Below, one piece after another: positions 1 through 5,804 of a stretch of DNA of 13,955 nt. Under the pieces are notes generated by a model. That model was given only the letters and a program-made list of their open reading frames with translations, was not told the origin of the DNA and searched no databases. Made by a program: the position numbers and the translations under genes. The first letter of the stretch is position 1. Every line of letters starts with the position of its first letter. The stretch spans positions 1 to 13,955 of the forward strand of contig JAUVCU010000008.1 in the NCBI GenBank assembly GCA_030590715.1, in the 5' to 3' direction. The DNA is from Lentisphaeria bacterium (GTDB lineage: Bacteria; Verrucomicrobiota; Lentisphaeria; Victivallales; JAUVCU01).

Positions 1-19
1 AAACAGAGCCGTTAAATGT

Positions 20-589
20 CTAGCTGTTTTTAGCCTTTAGCCCGGCCACCGTCTTTTTGCCCCAGATATAGACATAATGACCACCACTGACAAAAGCCAA
101 AATAATTAATAACCACAACCCGATAGTGAAACAGAGTTCGGGAAATACCGGGTAAACCTGATGAGCCAGCACCATCAGGGCAAAAATAATCTGCGCACAA
201 GTATTGGCCTTTCCAAAGATAGTCGGTGCCATTTCATAACGGCCGAACAGCCAGTGATAGACAAACGCACCACTTACAATCACCACATCTCTAGCCACGA
301 TAACGACAGCTAGCCACCACGGGATTTGCTCCACCTGCACTAAAGCAATATACACACAGATCAGCATAATCTTATCAGAGAGCGGATCGGCGATAGCCCC
401 GTAACGGCTCAAAGCATCCAGTTTGCGCGCCAGCCAACCGTCGGCACAATCACTAAGTCCGGCAATCAAGGCAAGCCACAAGACAGCCGGGTAGTTTTCG
501 TACAGAACCAGCAGGTAGATCGGGGCCGCCAGAATCAGACGTGATGTCGTGATAATGTTAGGAATCTGCTTTATTCGAAAAATAGTCAT
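20..589 (-). CDS. CDP-alcohol phosphatidyltransferase (PgsA-like or CMP-forming cardiolipin synthase-like)
   Basis: This integral membrane enzyme should move a phosphatidyl group from CDP-diacylglycerol to an alcohol, releasing CMP, at the inner membrane. The family signature D-x2-D-G-x2-A-R-x8-G-x3-D-x3-D is complete: D47, D50, G51, A54, R55, G64, D68 and D72. Hydrophobic segments lie at about 16-45, 74-86, 91-112, 132-147 and 152-174. The N-terminal IPNIITTSRL is typical of PgsA and its relatives. The acceptor is uncertain. R100-D101 followed by G126-K127, N129-T130 and Q133 resembles CMP-forming cardiolipin synthases, while the overall size (189 residues) suits PgsA. The start is well fixed: an in-frame TAA lies 12 bases upstream and no later Met precedes the signature. 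No Shine-Dalgarno sequence is visible. The family is certain; the exact product is not. Confidence 0.88.
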   Translation of the reverse strand: MTIFRIKQIPNIITTSRLILAAPIYLLVLYENYPAVLWLALIAGLSDCADGWLARKLDALSRYGAIADPLSDKIMLICVYIALVQVEQIPWWLAVVIVARDVVIVSGAFVYHWLFGRYEMAPTIFGKANTCAQIIFALMVLAHQVYPVFPELCFTIGLWLLIILAFVSGGHYVYIWGKKTVAGLKAKNS

Positions 590-597
590 AATACTTA

Positions 598-627
598 ATT
601 ATATACTATTATGCAGCAATCGGTCAA
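598..627 (-). promoter_or_regulatory. sigma-70 type promoter of the phosphatidyltransferase gene
   Basis: On the minus strand a -35 box TTGACC (622-627) and a consensus -10 box TATAAT (598-603) are separated by 18 bases. Only eight bases separate the -10 box from the ATG at 589, so transcription would start at or within a base or two of the start codon. The boxes are seen directly; that the promoter is used is inferred. Confidence 0.55.
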
Positions 628-693
628 CTTAATCTCCGAATGTTGCCCGGTTTAAATCAGTCTAACGAAACCTGGAAACACGAGTTTTTGGAG

Positions 694-726
694 AAAATCG
701 AGGCAGTTTTAATTGCTCCGGATTTT
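694..726 (-). terminator. possible weak terminator hairpin downstream of the solute-binding protein gene
   Basis: AAAATC (694-699) pairs with GATTTT (721-726), and GGCA/TGCT-type pairs continue the stem around an A/T loop, with some mismatches. On the minus strand it reads as an A-tract, stem, then GATTTTCT, as in a weak intrinsic terminator. It lies between the solute-binding protein gene and the phosphatidyltransferase, both on the minus strand. In the rest of 590-890 I see only the promoter at 598-627 and the hairpin at 840-880. Confidence 0.3.
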
Positions 727-839
727 CTAAGCGTAAGTAAGAAAAATAGCGGTCCGGTAGGGAAAAACCACAAATACTTATCTAATTGGAAGTCTCTAAA
801 TATTAACATGAAAAGGGATTACAATATGTGATTGTATTC

Positions 840-880
840 TCATGTAAACGATTCGTTCTGCAAGAAACTCGTTTGTATGA
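840..880 (+). other. 12-bp hairpin beside the end of the solute-binding protein gene
   Basis: TCATGTAAACGA (840-851) pairs with TCGTTTGTATGA (869-880) along 12 positions if two G-U wobbles are allowed. These wobbles exist only in a plus-strand RNA; on the minus strand they become mismatches. A second short stem, TTCT/AGAA, lies inside. No U-run follows immediately, so it is not a classical terminator. Role unknown. Confidence 0.35.
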
Positions 881-890
881 CAAAAATCTT

Positions 891-1769
891 TTATTCATAA
901 TATTTTGCGATAAGTTGATCTGCGACACCTGTGTCCCAAGCTTTTTTCAAAGAAATATTAAATTTCTTTAAAAATGGCTTCATGTTCATGCTTTTGTGAA
1001 TGCCCAAGTGTTTAGCATCTCTCTTGAAAGGGACGGGAAGAATTGAAAATTGATTCATTTGTAGCTCTTTATCTGCATCGACAACTTTTTTGAGTCCATA
1101 TTTTCCTGGACCAATCAATAATGCATCCACACGTCCAGCCTTCAGCATTTTCAACCCACTGGAGTTTTTTGCAAATCCGAGCACCTCAAATACTCCTTGT
1201 TTGATTGCCTTCTCAAATTTATCTCCATAAGAAGAGCCGCGACCTACAGAGATTATTTTTCCTTTCAAATCCTGAATTGTTTTAAAAGGAAACTCTTTGC
1301 CTTTTTTGACGACGACCATTAAGTCTCCGTAGTATAATGGATCGGAATAGTCGAATATCTTAAGGCGTTCTGAATTCATGGATAAACCAATGATGCCCGT
1401 GCCTTTTTTATTATTAAGAGCGTAGTGGTAGGCCCGTTTCCATGGTATTAATTCTGTCTTATAGTCATGGCCCATGTCATCCAGAACCCACTGTGTAATA
1501 TCCACAACAAAACCTTTATTCTCCCCGTTCTCCAGATAGTACTTAGGAGGACTGTCATGATCTCCCACAATCAATAATTCTTGTGATAAAATGCTACCGG
1601 GAGCAAGTAGGGAAATCCAGCATATAAGAAGAAGTGTTTTTATTTTATTCCTTGACCAATTCCATTTGCAGGTATTTGAAACTGTTAGAGACTTATTTCC
1701 CAAATATTTGACAGTGTTATCTCCATGTGTAGCTCTTTCATCTGGATTAACATAATTTTTTATTTTCAT
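891..1769 (-). CDS. periplasmic solute-binding protein, family 3 (SBP_bac_3)
   Basis: The 292-residue product has a hydrophobic segment at about 44-58 after K42/K44, with likely cleavage near residue 63. A bilobal family 3 binding domain follows from about 65 to 290. Visible landmarks are the first strand LLIVGDHDSPPKYYLENG, the GFVVDITQWVLDDMG helix, the IGLSMNSERLKIFDYSDPLY segment and the DLKGKIISVGRGSSYG hinge region. Family members bind amino acids or related small solutes in the periplasm. The ligand cannot be told from sequence. No ABC permease or ATPase gene is adjacent, so it is an orphan that may serve a distant transporter or a sensor. About 40 residues precede the signal segment, which is unusual. 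No in-frame ATG lies nearer; a TTG at residue 23 is possible. The gene is A/T-richer than its housekeeping neighbours. The family is clear; the start is doubtful. Confidence 0.85.
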   Translation of the reverse strand: MKIKNYVNPDERATHGDNTVKYLGNKSLTVSNTCKWNWSRNKIKTLLLICWISLLAPGSILSQELLIVGDHDSPPKYYLENGENKGFVVDITQWVLDDMGHDYKTELIPWKRAYHYALNNKKGTGIIGLSMNSERLKIFDYSDPLYYGDLMVVVKKGKEFPFKTIQDLKGKIISVGRGSSYGDKFEKAIKQGVFEVLGFAKNSSGLKMLKAGRVDALLIGPGKYGLKKVVDADKELQMNQFSILPVPFKRDAKHLGIHKSMNMKPFLKKFNISLKKAWDTGVADQLIAKYYE

Positions 1770-1916
1770 GATAGCCTACAAAGTTCTTTGCAAAACAGAA
1801 CTGCAGTTTTTTAGAATTTTATGATTAGTCCTCACATTAAACTAATAAAAGTGCTTAATCTTTTATACCACATCTATCTTTTGAAATTCAAGAATGGAGA
1901 GGTTTCTAAAAAACGA

Positions 1917-2026
1917 GGCGTAAAACCGATATTCGGTCAACGCCATTACACTTTATCCTAAGTTGCTTATACAATGTATTACACGAGAGGCTAAAATTGA
2001 GGTCTCGTAAATAATAAGTTAGCAAC
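1917..2026 (+). other. multi-stem structured non-coding segment upstream of the small gene at 2055
   Basis: Several nested inverted repeats lie here. GGCGT (1917-1921) pairs with ACGCC (1940-1944) and encloses CCGA-TAT-TCGG (1926-1936). GTTGC (1962-1966) pairs with GCAAC (2022-2026) and encloses ATAC-AAT-GTAT (1969-1979) or the overlapping alternative CGAGA (1984-1988) with TCTCG (2003-2007). The segment ends 15 bases before the Shine-Dalgarno sequence of the next gene, so it could be its structured 5' leader. It could equally lie upstream of the divergent solute-binding protein gene. It matches no riboswitch class I recognise. The rest of 1770-2054 shows nothing I can assign. Confidence 0.35.
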
Positions 2027-2040
2027 AAAAGTCTAAAAAA

Positions 2041-2050
2041 AGGAAGGTGA
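2041..2050 (+). promoter_or_regulatory. strong ribosome binding site of the small gene at 2055
   Basis: AGGAAGGTGA lies four to five bases before the ATG at 2055, close to the ideal anti-16S complement. This site is the main argument that the short, unrecognised reading frame is a real gene. Confidence 0.7.
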
Positions 2051-2054
2051 TAAG

Positions 2055-2285
2055 ATGAAAGCATATATACAGCATGAGAACGGCAACATATTAAAATCAC
2101 TTTATATTAATAACGGATCTTTCATTCCAAAGAGTAATGACTCAATATACTTTGATAATTACAAGGCGATTGTATTAAATATCAAGTGGACGATAGGCAG
2201 TGACCTTAACGACTTTGAAAGTGTAACGATAGTTGTTGATCCAGTTTTTAATACAGTCAATAAAACTTATGTGCACGAAGTCTAA
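2055..2285 (+). CDS. small hypothetical protein (76 aa)
   Basis: I do not recognise this family. The 76-residue product has no signal peptide, no membrane segment and no cysteine. Its alternating hydrophobic pattern, as in KAIVLNIKW and FESVTIVVDP, suggests a small beta-rich fold. Support for a real gene comes from an excellent Shine-Dalgarno sequence at the right distance, a multi-stem structure just upstream and a strong terminator 20 bases after the stop. It is very A/T-rich: 14 of 60 bases are G or C in 2101-2160, far below the neighbouring hisS and adk genes. Such composition often marks acquired DNA. It runs convergently to infA. It may be a cytosolic accessory protein; no function is proposed. 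Confidence 0.6.
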   Translation: MKAYIQHENGNILKSLYINNGSFIPKSNDSIYFDNYKAIVLNIKWTIGSDLNDFESVTIVVDPVFNTVNKTYVHEV

Positions 2286-2305
2286 ATAACCAACATATCA
2301 TCCGG

Positions 2306-2352
2306 GCACAAAAAAAGCGGAGATGCAATTGAATGCAAAACCGCTTTTGTGC
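2306..2352. terminator. bidirectional intrinsic terminator between the small gene and infA
   Basis: GCAC-A7-GCGG (2306-2320) faces CCGCTTTTGTGC (2341-2352). GCGG/CCGC forms the core stem and TGCA/TGCA an upper stem. On the minus strand the hairpin is preceded by AAAA and followed by seven T, which suits the end of the infA operon. On the plus strand it has an A-run before it and TTTTG after it, so it can also stop the small gene. Confidence 0.8.
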
Positions 2353-2364
2353 GTAGAGAGAAGA

Positions 2365-2580
2365 CTATTTCTTTCTGAAAACGATACGTCCTTTATCAAG
2401 GTCGTAAGGTGACATCTCAAGAGTCACAGTATCACCAGGAAGGATACGAATAAAGTTCATTCTCATTTTACCGCTAATGTGAGCAAGTACAACATGCTCA
2501 TTCGGCAACTCTACTTTAAAAGTTGTGTTTGGAAGAAGTTCTTTAACTGTTCCATCAACTCTGATTACATCTTTAGCCAC
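2365..2580 (-). CDS. infA: translation initiation factor IF-1
   Basis: IF-1 binds the 30S A site during initiation and helps IF-2 and IF-3 select the start codon. The 71 residues match the usual length (about 72) and form a single S1-type OB fold. Typical segments are MAKDVIRVDGTV at the N terminus, VELPNEHVVLAHISGKMRMN in the middle, and IRILPGDTVTLEMSPYDL then KGRI near the end. The start codon is GTG at 2580, not ATG; a GGAGA ribosome binding site lies seven bases upstream within the map coding region. The first 16 bases overlap the end of map, which suggests translational coupling. It is the last gene of the hisS-adk-map-infA run and is followed by a strong terminator. Confidence 0.97.
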   Translation of the reverse strand: MAKDVIRVDGTVKELLPNTTFKVELPNEHVVLAHISGKMRMNFIRILPGDTVTLEMSPYDLDKGRIVFRKK

Positions 2581-3335
2581 GTTAATATCTCCGGGTCTGT
2601 TTGGGTAATTAATACCATATGCTCAAAATGAGCTGATTTTTTTCCATCACGGGTTCTTACTGTCCAGTTATCAGATTCAGTAAAAACTTTATTTGTCCCC
2701 AAATTGAACATAGGTTCGATGCACAAGACCATTCCGGCACGTAGTACAGTACCTCGCTCACGCGAGACAAAATTGGGAACTTCAGGCGGCTCATGGAGCT
2801 CAACTCCACAACCATGACCTACATATTCTCGAACCACACCAAGTTTAGCACTTTTTGCAGTATTCTCAACAGCAGCACTGATATCTTTTATAAAATTTCC
2901 AGCGCGTGCAGCCTCAACGCCAGCCAAAACAGCTTTGCGCGTAACATCAAGCAGCTCAACATCTTCATCAAGACGGGTATTTCCAGCAATAACACTCATG
3001 GCATTATCACCGACATAACCATCCAAAGTGACTCCGACATCAATACTGACGATATCACCATCGCAGATAATCACATCAGGAGATCCGATTCCGTGAACGA
3101 CTACATCGTTGACAGAGATACAGATCTGACCGGGGTATCCGTGATAGTTGAGAAATGTAGGGTAACCACCAAGGCCTCTGATAATATCACCGGCAATAGT
3201 GTCGAGCTGAGCTGTACTCATACCTACTTCAATTGACTCGGCGATTTTATGCTTAGCTAAAGCAGCCGCCTGGGCTGCTTTTCTAATCCCAGCAATCGCA
3301 TTATCATCATAAATGATATATCTGGGCTTTCGCAT
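2565..3335 (-). CDS. map: methionine aminopeptidase, type I
   Basis: This enzyme removes the initiator methionine from nascent proteins. It has the pita-bread fold with a dinuclear metal site. With the start at 3335 the product is 256 residues, the normal type I length. The metal ligands are all visible: D99, D110, H174, E207 and E238. H81 in VVVHGIG and H181 in ELHEPPEVPNF are the substrate-pocket histidines. The reading frame stays open upstream to an ATG at 3434, but that would overlap adk by nearly 100 bases and add 33 non-conserved residues, so MRKPRYIIYD is preferred. Only one base separates its ATG from the adk stop, and its 3' end overlaps infA by 16 bases. This implies cotranscription and coupling across adk-map-infA. 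Confidence 0.96.
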   Translation of the reverse strand: MRKPRYIIYDDNAIAGIRKAAQAAALAKHKIAESIEVGMSTAQLDTIAGDIIRGLGGYPTFLNYHGYPGQICISVNDVVVHGIGSPDVIICDGDIVSIDVGVTLDGYVGDNAMSVIAGNTRLDEDVELLDVTRKAVLAGVEAARAGNFIKDISAAVENTAKSAKLGVVREYVGHGCGVELHEPPEVPNFVSRERGTVLRAGMVLCIEPMFNLGTNKVFTESDNWTVRTRDGKKSAHFEHMVLITQTDPEILTWLKM

Positions 3336-3336
3336 A

Positions 3337-3996
3337 TTATTTAAGAGCGTCCTTAAGGTCAACGTAGATCTCATCCATTCCGCGTTCACACGCAAGAGCG
3401 ATAAAAAATCCGCTGTCTTTATAGAAATCAACAAGAGGAGCAGTCTGCTCGTTGTAAACTTTCAGGCGATCAGTTGCAGTTTCAAGAGAATCATCTTTAC
3501 GCTGGTAGATCTCACCTTCTGGTCCGCAGTCATCACATTGACCTTCAACTTTTGGCGCAGCAAAAAGCTTATTGTAGCTTGTTCCGCATTTGCGGCACAT
3601 GATACGAGCAGTAAGGCGCTCAAGAAGAGCTTCTTCACCACACTCGAAAGAAACGATAGCGTCAAGAACTTTACCGCTTTCAACAAGAGCAACTTTAAGA
3701 AGGTCAGCCTGGTTAAGAGTACGCGGGAATCCGTCAAGGATGAATCCGTTATCGCAGTCATCTTGACCAAGACGGCTAACAACCATATCAGTTACAAGCT
3801 CGTCCGGAACAAGCTGTCCTGACTCAACACACTCTTTAGCTTTAAGACCAAGAGGTGTTTCATTTTTGATCTCGTGGCGGAAAATGTCACCAGTAGAGAT
3901 GTGCGGAACTGGAAGATCTTTTACCAGCATCTTGGCGAAAGTCCCTTTACCAGCACCTGGAGGGCCTAGAAATACAAGATTCTTTTTACTAAACAT
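3337..3996 (-). CDS. adk: adenylate kinase with four-cysteine (zinc-type) LID
   Basis: Adenylate kinase interconverts ATP plus AMP with two ADP in the cytosol. The P-loop GPPGAGKGT covers 11-19. The AMP-binding segment HISTGDIFR follows at 32-40, and the DGFPRT motif with R92 at 88-93. The long LID domain carries C134-x2-C137 and C154-x2-C157, the arrangement that binds structural zinc in many bacterial enzymes. At 219 residues it is the usual long form. A GGAGA ribosome binding site lies seven bases before the ATG. It sits 34 bases after hisS and one base before map. The adk-map-infA order is a known fragment of the ribosomal protein (spc) region, but neither secY nor rpsM lies beside it here. 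Confidence 0.97.
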   Translation of the reverse strand: MFSKKNLVFLGPPGAGKGTFAKMLVKDLPVPHISTGDIFRHEIKNETPLGLKAKECVESGQLVPDELVTDMVVSRLGQDDCDNGFILDGFPRTLNQADLLKVALVESGKVLDAIVSFECGEEALLERLTARIMCRKCGTSYNKLFAAPKVEGQCDDCGPEGEIYQRKDDSLETATDRLKVYNEQTAPLVDFYKDSGFFIALACERGMDEIYVDLKDALK

Positions 3997-4030
3997 CTTT
4001 ATGTCTCCAATGTTTTATATTTTTACTAAA

Positions 4031-5293
4031 TTAAAAAAACTTTTTAATGTGAGAAATGACGTCAGCTTGAGCAAGTTCAACCTGCTCCCCAGCTTCCATG
4101 TCCTTACAGACAACGACCGAGCGCTCAAGCTCGTTTTCTCCAGTAATCAAAGCGAAACGAGCACCGACTCTGTTAGCAGCGCGCATTTGAGCTTTCATAC
4201 TTTTGCTTTCAACTTCAACAACAACAGGAATTCCGGCTTTACGAAGTTCAGCCGCAGCTTTCATGCTATATGCGCGAGCTTCATCACCAAGACTTACAAG
4301 GAAAACAGGAGCAGGTCCCGCTTCCGGAGCTGCAACTCCAAGAGCTTCCTGAGTCATCTGCAGACGCTCAAGACCAGCGGCAAATCCGACACCGATAACC
4401 GGTTTTTTCATATCAGGAAGGAAAAGTTCGTAGCGCCCACCACCGGCAAGAGCCAGTGCACTGTTATCGCCAAGACCTTCGTGAACAACTTCGAAAACCG
4501 TGTGTACATAGTAGTCAAGACCACGAACAAGGCGATAATCGATTTCGTACTCAACATCCATCACATCAAGGGTTTCACAAACTTTTTTGAAGTAGTTTTG
4601 GCTCTCTTCCGAGAAGAATTCAACGACATTCGGAGCAGACTCGACAGGAGCCTGACATTCGCGGCTCTTACAGTCAAGAATTCGCCAGATGTTATTCTCG
4701 TAACGAACTTTACAGTCATCACACATTCCGTCGATCTTGTCAGAGAAGTAGTTGCGAAGAGCATCTTCTGCAGGTTTGCGGTCTTCACGGGCACCGCGGG
4801 TATTGATTACCAGTTTAGATCCGGTGATCTGGATCTCTTCAAGGTAATGCATCAGCATCGCAATGTTTTCCGCATCGATCTCAGGAGACATGCGTCCAAC
4901 ATTTTCCACACCAACCTGGTGGAACTGACGGCGGCGACCTTTAGCAGGACGTTCTCCACGGAACATAGGTCCGATATAGAAAACGCGTTTCTCATTACCA
5001 TTCATTACATCAGTACCGGCAAGACAGCGCATAACACCGGCTGTACCTTCTGGTCTCATAGTCAGACTGCGTCCACCGCGATCTTCAAAAGAGTACATCT
5101 CTTTCTGAACAACTTCAGTGTCGTCTCCAAGACCACGCTTAAATACTTCAGTATACTCAATTACAGGCGTTCGTAGTTCCCCATACCCATATAGAGCAAA
5201 TACCGACTTAGCAGTATTTTCAAAACGATACCATACCGGTATCTCATCAGGAAAAATATCAGATGTTCCTGGAGGAGGTGTTGATTTAGCCAT
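4031..5293 (-). CDS. hisS: histidyl-tRNA synthetase
   Basis: HisRS charges tRNA-His and is a class II synthetase of the usual bacterial length (420 residues). Motif 1 lies around 18-48. Motif 2 is at about 103-132, with F111-R112-G-E114 and the following arginine-rich loop. The HisA signature RGLDYY (257-262) and the glycine-rich ALAGGGRYE (281-289) line the active site. Motif 3 is GVGFAAGLERL at 301-311 with R310. The anticodon-binding domain fills about 330-420. The insertion domain holds C191, C194, C208 and C213, a possible metal site that I recall in other bacterial HisRS. The ATG at 5293 gives the expected PPPGTSDIFP N terminus. A terminator-like hairpin separates it from HU upstream, so it may have its own promoter, although I found no convincing one. 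Adk follows after 34 bases. Confidence 0.97.
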   Translation of the reverse strand: MAKSTPPPGTSDIFPDEIPVWYRFENTAKSVFALYGYGELRTPVIEYTEVFKRGLGDDTEVVQKEMYSFEDRGGRSLTMRPEGTAGVMRCLAGTDVMNGNEKRVFYIGPMFRGERPAKGRRRQFHQVGVENVGRMSPEIDAENIAMLMHYLEEIQITGSKLVINTRGAREDRKPAEDALRNYFSDKIDGMCDDCKVRYENNIWRILDCKSRECQAPVESAPNVVEFFSEESQNYFKKVCETLDVMDVEYEIDYRLVRGLDYYVHTVFEVVHEGLGDNSALALAGGGRYELFLPDMKKPVIGVGFAAGLERLQMTQEALGVAAPEAGPAPVFLVSLGDEARAYSMKAAAELRKAGIPVVVEVESKSMKAQMRAANRVGARFALITGENELERSVVVCKDMEAGEQVELAQADVISHIKKFF

Positions 5294-5334
5294 TATAATA
5301 TCTTCACTTAATTCATTAATTTAGAAACGAAAAC

Positions 5335-5366
5335 GTGCGCCTTACTGGTTTTCCAATAAGGCGCAC
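5335..5366 (-). terminator. intrinsic terminator after the HU gene
   Basis: GTGCGCCTTA (5335-5344) and TAAGGCGCAC (5357-5366) form a perfect 10-bp stem. TGG/CCA extends it to a TTTT tetraloop past one mismatch. On the minus strand a GTTTTCGTTTC tract follows, as expected for a terminator of HU transcription. On the plus strand the following sequence is not T-rich. It sits about 40 bases upstream of hisS, so it could act as an attenuator between HU and hisS. Confidence 0.8.
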
Positions 5367-5398
5367 ATTATAAACAACTTACATAAATTCTACAAAAC

Positions 5399-5701
5399 TT
5401 AAGCAGGAACGCTGGCAGGATCTAGATCCTCAACACGCTCTTTAAGTTCTTTTCCAGCGCGGAATTTTACAACTACGCGTTCTGGGATAACAACTTCGTT
5501 CTCTGGTCGGTTCGGGTTACGCCCTTTACGGCTCTTGCGAACTTTCACTTCGAATACTCCGAAATTTCTCAATTCAATGTTGTTACCGTCGGCAAGTTCA
5601 TCTGCCATATAGTCCAATGTCTTTTGCACAACATCTGCAACGTCACTTTGGATAAGTCCAGTTTCCGATGCAATTTTTACAACTAGGTCTCTCTTAGTCA
5701 T
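5399..5701 (-). CDS. HU/IHF-family DNA-binding protein
   Basis: This is a histone-like protein that dimerises, bends DNA and organises the nucleoid. The 100-residue product has the N-terminal helical half (MTKRDLVVKIASETGL onward) and the beta-half IELRNFGVFEVKVRK. The flexible DNA-binding arm includes GRNPNRPENEVVIPE, with the conserved RNP-x-RP motif and the intercalating proline. VVKFRAGKELKERV follows, then an acidic tail EDLDPASVPA slightly longer than in E. coli HU (about 90 residues). Whether it acts as HU or IHF cannot be decided from sequence. The ribosome binding site before the ATG is weak. It lies 103 bases after mfd and ends at a strong terminator. Confidence 0.95.
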   Translation of the reverse strand: MTKRDLVVKIASETGLIQSDVADVVQKTLDYMADELADGNNIELRNFGVFEVKVRKSRKGRNPNRPENEVVIPERVVVKFRAGKELKERVEDLDPASVPA

Positions 5702-5804
5702 ATATATTTCTTTTAAACCTCTAGTTCTCAGTATTTTTATTAAATCAAAGTCACTTTTGAAAATCGGGCTTACTCTAAGTCGTAGCGTAACTTATACAAG
5801 ATTC

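Noticed and set aside
640..831. 63-codon plus-strand frame between the phosphatidyltransferase and solute-binding protein genes
   Set aside because: No Shine-Dalgarno sequence, its start overlaps the promoter region of the phosphatidyltransferase gene, and the peptide resembles nothing known. Not annotated as a gene, though the following hairpin is noted.
1906..2100. 64-codon minus-strand frame across the structured segment
   Set aside because: It overlaps the inverted repeats and the start of the well-supported small gene, and has no ribosome binding site or recognisable sequence.
3333..3434. Upstream start for map (adding 33 residues)
   Set aside because: It would overlap adk by nearly 100 bases and add residues absent from type I methionine aminopeptidases; the ATG at 3335 gives the normal length.
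3866..5176. 436-codon open frame on the plus strand opposite hisS and the start of adk
   Set aside because: It lies almost wholly antisense to hisS, its translation has no domain logic, and no ribosome binding site precedes it. Long antisense frames arise when the sense gene's codon use avoids reverse-strand stops.
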